This document shows, piece by piece, positions 6,912 to 14,753 of a stretch of 15,383 nucleotides of DNA. The stretch spans positions 1 through 15,383 of the forward strand of contig JAEZJW010000164.1 of the NCBI GenBank assembly GCA_023415595.1, read 5' to 3'. The notes under the pieces are model-generated. The model was not told the origin of the DNA and ran no database searches. It was given only the letters and a program-made list of their open reading frames with translations. Numbering within the stretch: the first letter of the stretch is position 1; each line of letters opens with the position of its first letter. Both the position numbers and the translations under genes were made by a program. This DNA comes from Bacillota bacterium (GTDB taxonomy: Bacteria; Bacillota; Clostridia; Lachnospirales; Lachnospiraceae).

Positions 6912-8019
6912 GGAAACCTTTGATCAAATTAACATCCGTGAGGATGCATTAAACAATTTGAGGAACATTCCCGAAAATAAAGGGTCAAGGGATAGCACCC
7001 GCAGACATCGTCTTCCGAGACTGTCATATATCACTATGCTGTTTCTGTTAATCAGTGTACCGGCAATTACGGTTTATGCAGCCACAAAAACTGATATATT
7101 TGCTGTATTCGGAAGCCTGTTCGGAGATAAGGCAGAGGTGCTACAGGATAATGTCTCCCTTCCCAAAATGAATGTCCTTACGAATACCTTTGAAGATATC
7201 GAAATTGCTGTGACAGGAATCACCGGTGATCAGAATCTGATCTATATTGCTCTTGAGGTTACTGATAATTCTCAGGATACTTTTTCAGAAGGTGACTATG
7301 AATTCGAGAAGACATCCCTGATCTTACAACATAGTAGCGGGTTTTTTGATATGTTGGAAAACATGGATGGAAATCCTAATCAAGGTAAGGTGGAAGGAAC
7401 GTTTCGGCAATCCATGGATGATTATTTTGTTCCGATCCCGGATATTGATCTGACGGATAATAAGAAAGCCTTTGCTTACATTGTGGATCAGGAGACGGAG
7501 ATAGACGGTATTAAATATTTTATCCCGGGGGAAACCTATCACCTTAAGCTTAGTAATTTCATTAGAGATGATTTGCAGCTCAGCGAAGGTATCTGGGAAG
7601 CGGAATTTGTGGCCGATTATACGGAAGCTGCCTCCATTACGTTGGAAGTAGGTAGAAAAGCACAGATGCCCTTATGGGGTTCGGATGACAGCTATGCTGA
7701 CAGCGACATAGACATCAGTACCATAATCTTGTCCCCGGTTGCCTTAAGATACAGCGGAGCTTACGATCATACCTTTAGTAATTCGGATATTTGGGAGCGC
7801 ATCTATATTGAGTTTAAGGATGGGAGTGTATATGGTGACAGCACTTATAAAGACATGTTTGACCGACTTCTTAAGGGAGAAGGCAGGATGATGAGCGGTG
7901 GCTGGGTCAGCGGCGAACCCTATCTCAGGCGCTGGATTTTCCAACAGCCGATTGACCTTACTAAAGTAAAAGCAATACATCTGGGGAATATTACAGTGGA
8001 TTATCCTACTGCAGAATAA
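6895..8019 (+). CDS. Membrane-anchored putative anti-sigma factor (DUF4179-like)
   Basis: The 374-residue product has a short cytoplasmic N-terminus (1-44, with KQEYKETFDQINIREDALNN) suited to binding the sigma factor, one membrane helix at about 45-63 (YITMLFLLISVPAITVYAA), and about 310 external residues. The segment after the helix (TDIFAVFGSLFGDKAEVLQD, then ...FEDIEIAVTGITGDQNLIYI) is typical of DUF4179 proteins paired with small sigma factors. The remainder is beta-rich, possibly a DUF5643-like domain; that is inference. It starts at ATG 6895 with AAGGAGG upstream, overlapping the sigma gene by 17 bp, so the two are probably translationally coupled. The usual role would be to hold the sigma factor at the membrane until an external signal releases it. 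There is no HXXXCXXC zinc anti-sigma motif, so it is not the ZAS class. Signal and release mechanism are unknown. Confidence 0.85.
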   Translation: MKQEYKETFDQINIREDALNNLRNIPENKGSRDSTRRHRLPRLSYITMLFLLISVPAITVYAATKTDIFAVFGSLFGDKAEVLQDNVSLPKMNVLTNTFEDIEIAVTGITGDQNLIYIALEVTDNSQDTFSEGDYEFEKTSLILQHSSGFFDMLENMDGNPNQGKVEGTFRQSMDDYFVPIPDIDLTDNKKAFAYIVDQETEIDGIKYFIPGETYHLKLSNFIRDDLQLSEGIWEAEFVADYTEAASITLEVGRKAQMPLWGSDDSYADSDIDISTIILSPVALRYSGAYDHTFSNSDIWERIYIEFKDGSVYGDSTYKDMFDRLLKGEGRMMSGGWVSGEPYLRRWIFQQPIDLTKVKAIHLGNITVDYPTAE

Positions 8020-8030
8020 TTCCGCTCCAA

Positions 8031-8074
8031 AATCAATATGGGGGTACCGCAATTGCGGCACCCCCATATTGATT
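8031..8074. terminator. Bidirectional terminator between convergent genes
   Basis: A perfect 15-bp inverted repeat, AATCAATATGGGGGT (8031-8045) and ACCCCCATATTGATT (8060-8074), encloses a smaller palindrome CCGCAATTGCGG (8047-8058). On the minus strand it is followed by TTTT, giving a good terminator for the MATE gene. On the plus strand it terminates the anti-sigma gene but lacks a clean T-tract. Its right arm overlaps the first two bases of the MATE stop codon (8073-8075). Confidence 0.85.
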
Positions 8075-9461
8075 AATCGTTTACCAAACTGATATTTCTC
8101 CATTTACCGCTTTTCCAGCGCAGGAAGAAGATGACTGCACGGATGTCCTCGTCCAGCGCCATGCCGATCCATACACCGACCAGACCCAGCTTACATACCA
8201 CACTGAGGAAAAAGCCGAGTCCGAAGGCAACTGCCCACATAGAGACGATACCGACCATCGTAGGGAACTTAATATCTCCGGTTGCCTGCAGGGAGCGGAC
8301 CAGCGTAACATTGGAGCATTTACCGATCTCTAAGAATACTTCGATCAGCATGATTTTCTTACCAAGTTCAAGAACCCTGGGATCGCTGGAGAACAGCCCG
8401 AACAGGAAATTGGAAAAGAGAAACATTGTGAGAGTCATAATAACCGAGACGATGATGGAATTTCTCAGATTCGCCATGACCCTCTTATCCACCTTATCGA
8501 TTTCCCTGGCACCCATATAATTGCCGATGACCACCTGGGAGGCCTGACCGACGGCTACGGAATAGCTGTTGGCGAACCAGGAGAAGGTTCCGGTAAGTAC
8601 TCTGGTGTTGATGGCAAAGGTTCCGAAGGTATTGACGATCTTCATCAGGAAGGTCATTACCATGGTAAAGCTTAAGGATTCTCCTCCGGAGGGAAGACCG
8701 ATTCCGAGCAGCTTATTCAACTCCACGGTGGGGAAGGGTTTTAACAATCTAAACGATATTTTCGATTGAAACTTTTTCAGGAATAGGATAATAAACATTA
8801 TGACTCCGGCAAGGCGTCCGATGTTAGTGGCTATGGCTGAGCCTGCCACACCATAAGCCGGAATGGGACCAAAACCATTTACCAACAGAACATTACCTAC
8901 GACATTGATGATATTGATGAGTACGGAAATCAACATGGTTTCCTTCATCATCCGGTTGGAGCGAAAGATTGCCGAGAAGGTGGCGATCAAACCCTGCAGG
9001 AAGATAAAACCTCCCACCCATTTGATGAAGACTGTGGCATCCGCAAGTATTTCTTCCGGAACCTTCATGAAGGCAAAGATCTTGTCTGTGAACAGCAGGA
9101 TCACCAGAGATATTACAATACTGAAGATCAGGTTGACTGCAATTGAAAGTGTATAGATTACCGATAATTTCTCTTTGTTGTTAGAGCCGATATACTGGGA
9201 GACCAGTATGGTCGTTGACATACTGATGATCGTAAACATGATCAGCAGAAGATTTATGATCTGATTGGCATTTCCGATGGCTCCTACGGCATTTTCCGAA
9301 TAACTCTTTACCATATACTGATCCACATTACCGACCATCATGGTTAAGGTCATCTCTATGAAGACAGGCCAGACCAGCTTGATCAAAGACTCATTCTTGA
9401 TCCTTTGCGGTTTTGCCCTTGATTGGGTCTTATCATTATTCCGGTTGCTTAATATTGTCAT
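8073..9461 (-). CDS. MATE family multidrug/toxin efflux transporter
   Basis: The 462-residue protein has the 12 hydrophobic segments expected of a MATE exporter, which expels cationic or aromatic compounds using a Na+ or H+ gradient. N-terminal half: LVWPVFIEMTLTMMVGNVDQ in helix 1, then AVGAIGNANQI and STTILVSQYIGSNNKEK, the MATE family pattern. It is repeated in the C-terminal half: IGLPSGGESLSFTMVM and AVGQASQVVIGNYMGARE. Length is normal for the family. A basic N-terminal tail (NRNNDKTQSRAKPQRIK) precedes the first helix. ATG at 9461-9459 (minus strand) has AGGAG about 7 nt upstream. It is transcribed from its own promoter, divergently from folD. Substrate cannot be predicted. Confidence 0.95.
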   Translation of the reverse strand: MTILSNRNNDKTQSRAKPQRIKNESLIKLVWPVFIEMTLTMMVGNVDQYMVKSYSENAVGAIGNANQIINLLLIMFTIISMSTTILVSQYIGSNNKEKLSVIYTLSIAVNLIFSIVISLVILLFTDKIFAFMKVPEEILADATVFIKWVGGFIFLQGLIATFSAIFRSNRMMKETMLISVLINIINVVGNVLLVNGFGPIPAYGVAGSAIATNIGRLAGVIMFIILFLKKFQSKISFRLLKPFPTVELNKLLGIGLPSGGESLSFTMVMTFLMKIVNTFGTFAINTRVLTGTFSWFANSYSVAVGQASQVVIGNYMGAREIDKVDKRVMANLRNSIIVSVIMTLTMFLFSNFLFGLFSSDPRVLELGKKIMLIEVFLEIGKCSNVTLVRSLQATGDIKFPTMVGIVSMWAVAFGLGFFLSVVCKLGLVGVWIGMALDEDIRAVIFFLRWKSGKWRNISLVND

Positions 9462-9516
9462 GGGGCTCTCCTGTAATATGAATTCTTCCTTGTGTCTGTT
9501 TCCTTTTTATACGCCG

Positions 9517-9531
9517 ATGCAAACGATTTCG
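9517..9531 (+). promoter_or_regulatory. Candidate cre-like / LacI-family operator at the MATE transcription start
   Basis: ATGCAAACGATTTCG matches the CcpA cre consensus WTGNAANCGNWNNCW at all but the last base and is partly symmetric around the central CG. It lies just downstream of the predicted MATE start site (near 9535 on the minus strand), where binding would block transcription. The motif alone is weak evidence, and another LacI-family regulator is possible. Confidence 0.4.
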
Positions 9532-9542
9532 CAATGGTTTAT

Positions 9543-9570
9543 ATTATATAACTTTTGTTTTATATTTCAA
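9543..9570 (-). promoter_or_regulatory. sigmaA-type promoter of the MATE transporter gene
   Basis: On the minus strand TTGAAA (9570-9565) and a perfect TATAAT (9548-9543) are separated by 16 bp. The leader would be about 75 nt. Confidence 0.65.
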
Positions 9571-9604
9571 CATATCTTTCAAAACGTCGACATGTAAATA
9601 TTTC

Positions 9605-9633
9605 TTGTGATATCGGATCGAATATATTATAAT
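9605..9633 (+). promoter_or_regulatory. sigmaA-type promoter of folD
   Basis: TTGTGA (9605-9610) and a perfect TATAAT (9628-9633) are separated by 17 bp, with initiation near 9640. It is back to back with the MATE promoter, 34 bp between the two -35 elements. The folD leader of about 63 nt contains a hairpin, CTGTAAAAT (9663-9671) / ATTTTACAG (9680-9688). Confidence 0.7.
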
Positions 9634-9662
9634 AGAAATGATGGTTCGAGAGAATTAATGTG

Positions 9663-9688
9663 CTGTAAAATAACAATAGATTTTACAG
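9663..9688 (+). promoter_or_regulatory. Leader hairpin just upstream of the folD ribosome binding site
   Basis: CTGTAAAAT (9663-9671) and ATTTTACAG (9680-9688) form a perfect 9-bp stem with an 8-nt loop, ending 2 nt before the GGGAGAG ribosome binding site. It has no T-tract and is too small for a known folate riboswitch. It may stabilise the mRNA or influence translation; no function is established. Confidence 0.45.
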
Positions 9689-9702
9689 ATGGGAGAGATA
9701 CG

Positions 9703-10551
9703 ATGGCAGTAATCATTGACGGCAGGAAGATATCTGCTGAAATTAAGGATGAGGTAAAGGAAAAAGTAGCATTACTGAAAGAAGAAAATATTGAAGTAAC
9801 CTTATGTGTGATTCAGGTGGGAAACGATCCGGCTTCTTCTGTTTATGTGGGAAACAAGAAGAAAGCCTGTGATTATACAGGAATTAAATCGATTGCTTAT
9901 GAGCTTCCGGAAGAAACGACACAGGAGGAGCTTGTTGAGCTGGTTAATAAATTGAACGCAGATGTCAATGTGAACGGAATCTTAGTACAGCTTCCCTTAC
10001 CGAAGCATATCGATGAAGATGCTGTAATTCAGAATATCGCAGTGGAGAAGGATGTGGATGGCTTTCACCCCCAGAGTGTCGGAAATTTAAGTATCGGTAA
10101 GAAGGGCTTTCTCTCCTGTACTCCTGCCGGTGTGATCGAGATGCTGAAGCGTTATGAGATATCAGCCGAAGGGAAGGAATGTGTCATCATCGGCAGAAGC
10201 AATATCGTAGGTAAGCCGATGGCGATTCTGATGCTTCGTGAAAATGCGACGGTTACAATCTGCCATTCCCGTACGAAGAATCTGAAGGAAGTGGCAAAGA
10301 GGGCGGATATCCTGATCTCGGCAATTGGCAAACCTCGCTTTGTAACAAAGGATTATGTGAAGGAAGGCGCTGTTATCATCGATGTCGGTATGAACAGGGA
10401 TGAGAACAATAAACTTTGCGGGGATGTAGATTACGAGGATGTATTCCCTGTGGTAAGTGCTATCACTCCGGTACCCGGCGGAGTAGGATTAATGACCGTG
10501 GCGATGCTGATGCATAACTGTGTAGAAGCTGCCCTGATGCAGAGAAAATAA
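9703..10551 (+). CDS. folD: Bifunctional methylenetetrahydrofolate dehydrogenase / methenyltetrahydrofolate cyclohydrolase
   Basis: FolD interconverts 5,10-methylene-, 5,10-methenyl- and 10-formyl-tetrahydrofolate using NADP, supplying one-carbon units for purines and formyl-Met-tRNA, and in acetogenic bacteria for the Wood-Ljungdahl route. The 282-residue product has the catalytic Y-x3-K (Tyr48, Lys52 in YVGNKKKAC), GILVQLPLPKHI, EKDVDGFHP with the conserved Asp119, CTPAGVIEML, the nucleotide-binding IIGRSNIVGKPMA (from about 162) and the C-terminal ITPVPGGVGLMTVAML signature. The frame is open upstream to 9607, but ATG 9703 is chosen because it has GGGAGAG 6 nt upstream, yields the standard N-terminus MAVIIDGRKIS and lies downstream of the predicted promoter. 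It is followed after 40 bp by the CotH-like gene, with no terminator between. Confidence 0.97.
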   Translation: MAVIIDGRKISAEIKDEVKEKVALLKEENIEVTLCVIQVGNDPASSVYVGNKKKACDYTGIKSIAYELPEETTQEELVELVNKLNADVNVNGILVQLPLPKHIDEDAVIQNIAVEKDVDGFHPQSVGNLSIGKKGFLSCTPAGVIEMLKRYEISAEGKECVIIGRSNIVGKPMAILMLRENATVTICHSRTKNLKEVAKRADILISAIGKPRFVTKDYVKEGAVIIDVGMNRDENNKLCGDVDYEDVFPVVSAITPVPGGVGLMTVAMLMHNCVEAALMQRK

Positions 10552-10591
10552 TTCATAAGAATGACTCATATACGACTATTAAGGAGATAAA

Positions 10592-12760
10592 ATGAGTACA
10601 GCAGCAAAAGCACCTTCGATCTTTATGATATTACTGATGATTTTCTTATTCTTATTTACCGGCAGTGCAAGAGCGGAAGCTTTGGTGAAAGAGCCTTCCT
10701 TCTCCGTACCGGCAGGTCTGTATCCGGAGGAATTTGACCTGATAATTAACTCGGATACCTCCGAAGACAAAATCTTTTATACCTTAGATGGAAGTATTCC
10801 GGTCCCCGGAAATACAACTACCTATGAATATACCTCTCCGATCCATGTAGGTTTTCAGGCGGCGAGAGAGAAGGCCTCCAGTTTCTTTTGCGGTACAGTG
10901 ATCCGTGCCATATCAGTAAGTCCCGAGGGCATACAGAGTACTGCTATTACAGCCTCCTACTTTGTGGACAGTAATATCTTTACCAGGTATCAGCTGCCCA
11001 TTCTCTCCATCACCACAGATGCGAAGAATCTCTATGACAGCAATATCGGGATTATGTCCCCCTCCAATACTCAGAGCAGAGGAGCAGATTGGGAACGGCC
11101 GATTCATTTTGAATATTTTAGCCGGGAAGGAGTCCTGAAGCTCTCAATGGAAGCAGGAATCAGGCTTCATGGAGCAGCCTCCAGAGATTGGGCCTTCAAA
11201 TCCTTCCGTATCTATGCCAGGTCGGAATATGATGTACAGGATCAGTTTGCTTTCGATTTCTTCAGTGACAGCGTAATTCCCGCAACTGTGAAAGGCGGAG
11301 ATAAGTTAGGCAGGCCGATTACGGAGTTTAAAAGACTGCTCCTTAGAAACGGAGGAAATGAAGGGACCGCAGGAGACGGTACCCTATTCCGGGATGCTCT
11401 GACACAGGCACTCATGACGAATACCTCCCTGGACCTGCAAGCCTATTCTCCGGCAGTCACCTTCTTAAACGGTGAATTCTACGGAATTCAGAATATCAGG
11501 GAACGGCAGGATGAAAAATACATAGAGGACCATTATGATATTGATGAGAATGAGGTTGTTATTTACGAATTTGAATATGACGAAGCCGGTGCTCAGATCC
11601 CAAGCATAGCAAACGGAGAGGCTTCTGATCTGGATTTCTATTTGAATCTGATGGAGATCATCCGTGAGAAGGATCTATCCGTAAAGGAAAATTACGAGCA
11701 GGTAAAGCAATGGATTGATATCGAGAATTATGTGGATTACCAGATCATCAATCTGTACGGAGCTAACCGTGACTGGCCGGGCAATAACTGCAAGGTCTGG
11801 AGAGCCCGTACCGAATATAATCCGGATGCCCCTTATGGTCTGGACGGAAGACTCCGTTTTCTTGTCTATGATACCGATTTTTGCTTCGGCTTATATAATG
11901 CAAGAGCATACTCTATAGATTCTTTGTCCGACGCCATGAAGTCCGGAGGTACCGAATGGCCGAACCAGGACGGTTCGACTCTGCTCTTTCGGAAAATGTT
12001 AACAAATGAGGAATTCAAGCTTTATTTCTGTCAGAGGTATCTTGATCTGTTAAATACGAATTTTGATCCGGAATATGCAAATACTTTAGTAGACCGGATT
12101 GCAGTGAATTATGAAAGTGTCATTGAAGAATTCCGGCAGCGTTTCGACCTTCTGCATGACTGGAAGCAGAATATTGTTATCGTTAAGGAATTCATTAATA
12201 AGAGAGACTCGGTCTGTAAGAGCTTTCTGGCGAAGAAGTTCGATCTGGACAAGCTGTTTTTCCTGACACTTCAGACAATATCGGAAGATAATCCTATAGG
12301 CGGTAAGATCCTTGTGAACACGGTTACGATTGATTCTTCTGCCAAGGGAGTCAAGGACGGTGTCTGGAAGAAATCCTATTATACTGGTATTCCTACGATG
12401 GTGACCGCAATTCCCTCTGAGGGCTACCGGTTTGTCAGCTGGAGCGGAGCCTCTGACAGTACGGAAGCTACTATCGATGCGTCCCTGCTTGCTGCACAGG
12501 CTTCAAATGTGGAGCTGACACCGGTCTTTGCAGCCTTGAAGGAGGGCGAAACAGCTCTTACTGTAACTGCACCATCCAAAGGAACCGTGCCGGAGAAGTC
12601 GTCGGAGGTCGTGCAGACAACCGGACAGACTGCAGGACAGACTGATGATAAATCAGAAAGTACGACGATCTACCTGATCTGTATCATAGTATTAATTCTG
12701 ATCATCCTTCTGATGGCAGGTTATCTGCTGATCCGTAACAGAAAGGAAGCTAAAAAATAG
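10592..12760 (+). CDS. Secreted, membrane-anchored CotH-like kinase family protein
   Basis: The 722-residue product begins with a signal peptide (hydrophobic core about 9-23, likely cleavage after ARA, residue 28). Next is a chitobiase/FN3-like module (about 35-125; FYTLDGSIP, YTSPIHV). The CotH domain (about 130-510) shows IRLHGAASRDWAFKSFRIYA, RDALTQALM, FLNGEFYGIQNIRERQDEKY and the acidic motif YDTDFCFGLY (Asp427, Asp429). The family has a protein-kinase-like fold; CotH of Bacillus phosphorylates spore-coat proteins, and clostridial relatives occur as exported proteins. A bacterial-repeat-like segment (about 570-650; GYRFVSWSGASD) precedes a Thr/Gln/Ser-rich linker, a C-terminal helix (about 693-715) and a basic tail (RNRKEAKK), so the domains should face outside. 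AAGGAG precedes the ATG. It is likely co-transcribed with folD. Substrate and activity are unproven, and a purely structural role is possible. Confidence 0.87.
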   Translation: MSTAAKAPSIFMILLMIFLFLFTGSARAEALVKEPSFSVPAGLYPEEFDLIINSDTSEDKIFYTLDGSIPVPGNTTTYEYTSPIHVGFQAAREKASSFFCGTVIRAISVSPEGIQSTAITASYFVDSNIFTRYQLPILSITTDAKNLYDSNIGIMSPSNTQSRGADWERPIHFEYFSREGVLKLSMEAGIRLHGAASRDWAFKSFRIYARSEYDVQDQFAFDFFSDSVIPATVKGGDKLGRPITEFKRLLLRNGGNEGTAGDGTLFRDALTQALMTNTSLDLQAYSPAVTFLNGEFYGIQNIRERQDEKYIEDHYDIDENEVVIYEFEYDEAGAQIPSIANGEASDLDFYLNLMEIIREKDLSVKENYEQVKQWIDIENYVDYQIINLYGANRDWPGNNCKVWRARTEYNPDAPYGLDGRLRFLVYDTDFCFGLYNARAYSIDSLSDAMKSGGTEWPNQDGSTLLFRKMLTNEEFKLYFCQRYLDLLNTNFDPEYANTLVDRIAVNYESVIEEFRQRFDLLHDWKQNIVIVKEFINKRDSVCKSFLAKKFDLDKLFFLTLQTISEDNPIGGKILVNTVTIDSSAKGVKDGVWKKSYYTGIPTMVTAIPSEGYRFVSWSGASDSTEATIDASLLAAQASNVELTPVFAALKEGETALTVTAPSKGTVPEKSSEVVQTTGQTAGQTDDKSESTTIYLICIIVLILIILLMAGYLLIRNRKEAKK

Positions 12761-12761
12761 G

Positions 12762-12790
12762 TTTCCTTTTTCGCCGGGAACTGCTACAAT
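12762..12790 (+). promoter_or_regulatory. Possible promoter for rimO-pgsA
   Basis: An extended -10, TGCTACAAT (12782-12790), lies 17 bp after a poor -35, TTTCCT (12762-12767). Initiation near 12797 would leave a leader of about 70 nt before rimO. The 107-bp gap after the CotH-like gene has no clear terminator, so read-through from folD is also possible. Confidence 0.4.
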
Positions 12791-12867
12791 GATACCGATG
12801 CAGGATGACGGCTTAGGAAGAATTAATACCTGCAAGGACGAGAGGACAAAAGGAGATAGGCTATCAC

Positions 12868-14205
12868 ATGAATATATTTTTTGTATCACTGGGTTGCGAC
12901 AAGAACCTGGTAGACAGTGAAAACATGCTGGGAATCCTGCATGGGAACGGATATCAGATCACACAGGAGGAAGAGAACGCAGATATCATCATTATTAATA
13001 CCTGCTGCTTCATCCATGATGCGAAACAGGAAAGTATCAACACCATCCTTGAGATGGCTGAATATAAAAAGAAGGGCAGCTGTAAAGCATTGATCGTTAC
13101 CGGCTGTTTGGCAGAGCGTTATAAAGAGGAAATCCTGACGGAGATCCCTGAGGTGGATGCCTTACTGGGTACCTCGAGCTTTACGGGAATCCTTAAGGTA
13201 GTCGAGGAGCTGACGGATGGGCAGAAGCATTCCCATTTTGATCCTCTGGACCTGCCTCCGGTTGCAGCAAAGGGGAGAGTACTTACCTCCGGAACACATT
13301 ACGCCTACTTAAAGATTGCCGAGGGCTGTGATAAGCATTGTACCTACTGCGTCATTCCGCAGGTGAGGGGTAATTACCGCAGCATACCGATGGAGGAGCT
13401 GCTTTCAGAAGCGGAATATCTGTCAGCGCAGGGAATCAAGGAGCTGATTCTGGTCGCCCAGGAAACCACACTGTATGGTTCTGATCTTTATGGAAGAAAA
13501 GCTTTACCGGAGCTTCTGACCAAGCTGGCTGGTCTTAACGGAATAGAGTGGATCCGTATTCTTTATTGTTACCCGGAAGAAATTACGGAGGAATTGATCT
13601 TAGTGATGAAAAACGAGCCAAAGATCTGCCATTATCTTGACATCCCGATCCAGCATGCTTCGGACCGGATCTTAAAGCTGATGGGAAGAAGAACGGATCG
13701 TGCCGATCTGGAGAGAATTATCGGTAAGCTCAGGACTGAGATACCCGATATCACCTTACGTACAACATTAATCACAGGCTTCCCTACAGAGACGGAGGAA
13801 GATCATGCAGAGCTGATGGATTTTGTGAAGAAGCAGCGTTTTGACCGTTTGGGGGTATTCACTTATTCCAAAGAGGATAATACCCCTGCCGCGAAGCTGA
13901 AGCCACAGATTACCGCTAAAGTTAAGAAACAGCGGCAGAAGGAGCTGATGAAGCTGCAGCAATCCATTGTCTTTGAAGCAAACCAATCAAGAATTGGAAG
14001 GACTTATGAAGTCCTGACAGAGGGCAGAATTACGGAAGAGGAGAATGTCTACATTGGCAGAACCTTTATGGATGCTCCCCAGGTGGACGGTTTTCTGTTC
14101 TTCTCTGCCGAAGAGGAGTTGTTATCGGGAGATCTGGTTAAAGTAAAAGTGAAACAAGCCAAGGGTTATGATTTGGTTGGAGAAATAGTGAAAGGAAGTG
14201 AATAA
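12868..14205 (+). CDS. rimO: Ribosomal protein S12 (Asp) methylthiotransferase, radical SAM
   Basis: RimO adds a methylthio group to a conserved Asp of ribosomal protein S12, using two 4Fe-4S clusters and S-adenosylmethionine. The N-terminal MTTase domain has its three cluster ligands at Cys10 (SLGCDKN), Cys46 (INTCCF, followed by a second Cys47) and Cys80 (VTGCLAERY). The radical-SAM motif C-x3-C-x2-C is at 154/158/161 (CDKHCTYC). Then come YLDIPIQHASDRILKLMGRR and ITGFPTETEEDH, and a C-terminal TRAM RNA-binding-like domain (about 375-442). The VSLGCDKNLVDSE start distinguishes RimO from the tRNA enzyme MiaB. Length (445) is normal. The nearest Shine-Dalgarno, GGAG at 12851-12854, is 13 nt before the ATG, longer than usual, so initiation may be modest. 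pgsA follows after 2 bp. Confidence 0.96.
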   Translation: MNIFFVSLGCDKNLVDSENMLGILHGNGYQITQEEENADIIIINTCCFIHDAKQESINTILEMAEYKKKGSCKALIVTGCLAERYKEEILTEIPEVDALLGTSSFTGILKVVEELTDGQKHSHFDPLDLPPVAAKGRVLTSGTHYAYLKIAEGCDKHCTYCVIPQVRGNYRSIPMEELLSEAEYLSAQGIKELILVAQETTLYGSDLYGRKALPELLTKLAGLNGIEWIRILYCYPEEITEELILVMKNEPKICHYLDIPIQHASDRILKLMGRRTDRADLERIIGKLRTEIPDITLRTTLITGFPTETEEDHAELMDFVKKQRFDRLGVFTYSKEDNTPAAKLKPQITAKVKKQRQKELMKLQQSIVFEANQSRIGRTYEVLTEGRITEEENVYIGRTFMDAPQVDGFLFFSAEEELLSGDLVKVKVKQAKGYDLVGEIVKGSE

Positions 14206-14207
14206 GA

Positions 14208-14753
14208 ATGAATCTGCCTAACAAAATTACCATCGTCCGCGTATGTATGATTCCGATATTCCTGATCTTTATGCTGATTCCTGAGATCACCTACGGGAGA
14301 TATATTGCTGCCGGAATCTTCATTTTGGCTGCGCTGACCGATGCCTTGGACGGACATATTGCCAGAAAGCATAATCTGATCACGAATTTCGGTAAATTCA
14401 TGGACCCGTTGGCGGATAAACTTCTGGTCTCCAGTGCTCTGATCTGTCTTGTGGAACTTAAACTGATACCTTCCTGGGTGGTTATCGTTATCATTGCCAG
14501 GGAATTTATTATCAGCGGCTTCCGGCTGATCGCTTCGGATAACGGAGTCGTGATCGCTGCCGGCTGGTGGGGAAAAATCAAGACAAATGTACAGATTGTT
14601 ATGAGTGTTATGCTGATCATCAATCTGGATGTAGGCTTCATCAATATCCTGGAACAGGTTGCAATCTATCTGGCACTTGCTCTGACTGTAATATCCCTTG
14701 TGGATTATATGCTGAAAAACAAACTGGTACTGAAGGAACATAATACGAAGTAA
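14208..14753 (+). CDS. pgsA: CDP-diacylglycerol--glycerol-3-phosphate 3-phosphatidyltransferase
   Basis: PgsA is the integral membrane enzyme making phosphatidylglycerol phosphate from CDP-diacylglycerol and glycerol 3-phosphate, the committed step to phosphatidylglycerol and cardiolipin. The complete CDP-alcohol phosphatidyltransferase motif D-G-x2-A-R-x8-G-x3-D-x3-D is at Asp48, Gly49, Ala52, Arg53, Gly62, Asp66 and Asp70, preceded by Asp45. The 181-residue length and several hydrophobic helices fit the family. The N-terminus MNLPNKITIVRVCMIPIF is typical. ATG 14208 lies 2 bp after the rimO stop, with its Shine-Dalgarno (AAAGGAAGTG) inside the end of rimO, so the two are co-transcribed and probably translationally coupled. 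No clear terminator follows. Confidence 0.95.
   Translation: MNLPNKITIVRVCMIPIFLIFMLIPEITYGRYIAAGIFILAALTDALDGHIARKHNLITNFGKFMDPLADKLLVSSALICLVELKLIPSWVVIVIIAREFIISGFRLIASDNGVVIAAGWWGKIKTNVQIVMSVMLIINLDVGFINILEQVAIYLALALTVISLVDYMLKNKLVLKEHNTK

Noticed and set aside
8480..8495. DnaA-box-like TTATCCACC in the MATE gene
   Set aside because: A single imperfect match inside a coding region, with no cluster or AT-rich unwinding element.
8131..8520. 129-codon open frame on the plus strand inside the MATE gene
   Set aside because: Antisense to a clear transporter; low-complexity Ser/Thr/Pro-rich product and no ribosome binding site.
9607..9702. Upstream extension of folD
   Set aside because: The added 32 residues would span the promoter and a leader hairpin; ATG 9703 has the Shine-Dalgarno and the standard FolD N-terminus.
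9640..9702. Tetrahydrofolate or ZTP riboswitch before folD
   Set aside because: The leader is only about 63 nt and lacks the conserved cores of both classes.
12761..12781. Terminator after the CotH-like gene
   Set aside because: GTTTCC/GGGAAC gives only a 6-bp stem with a G-U pair, and the T-run is in the loop instead of after the stem.
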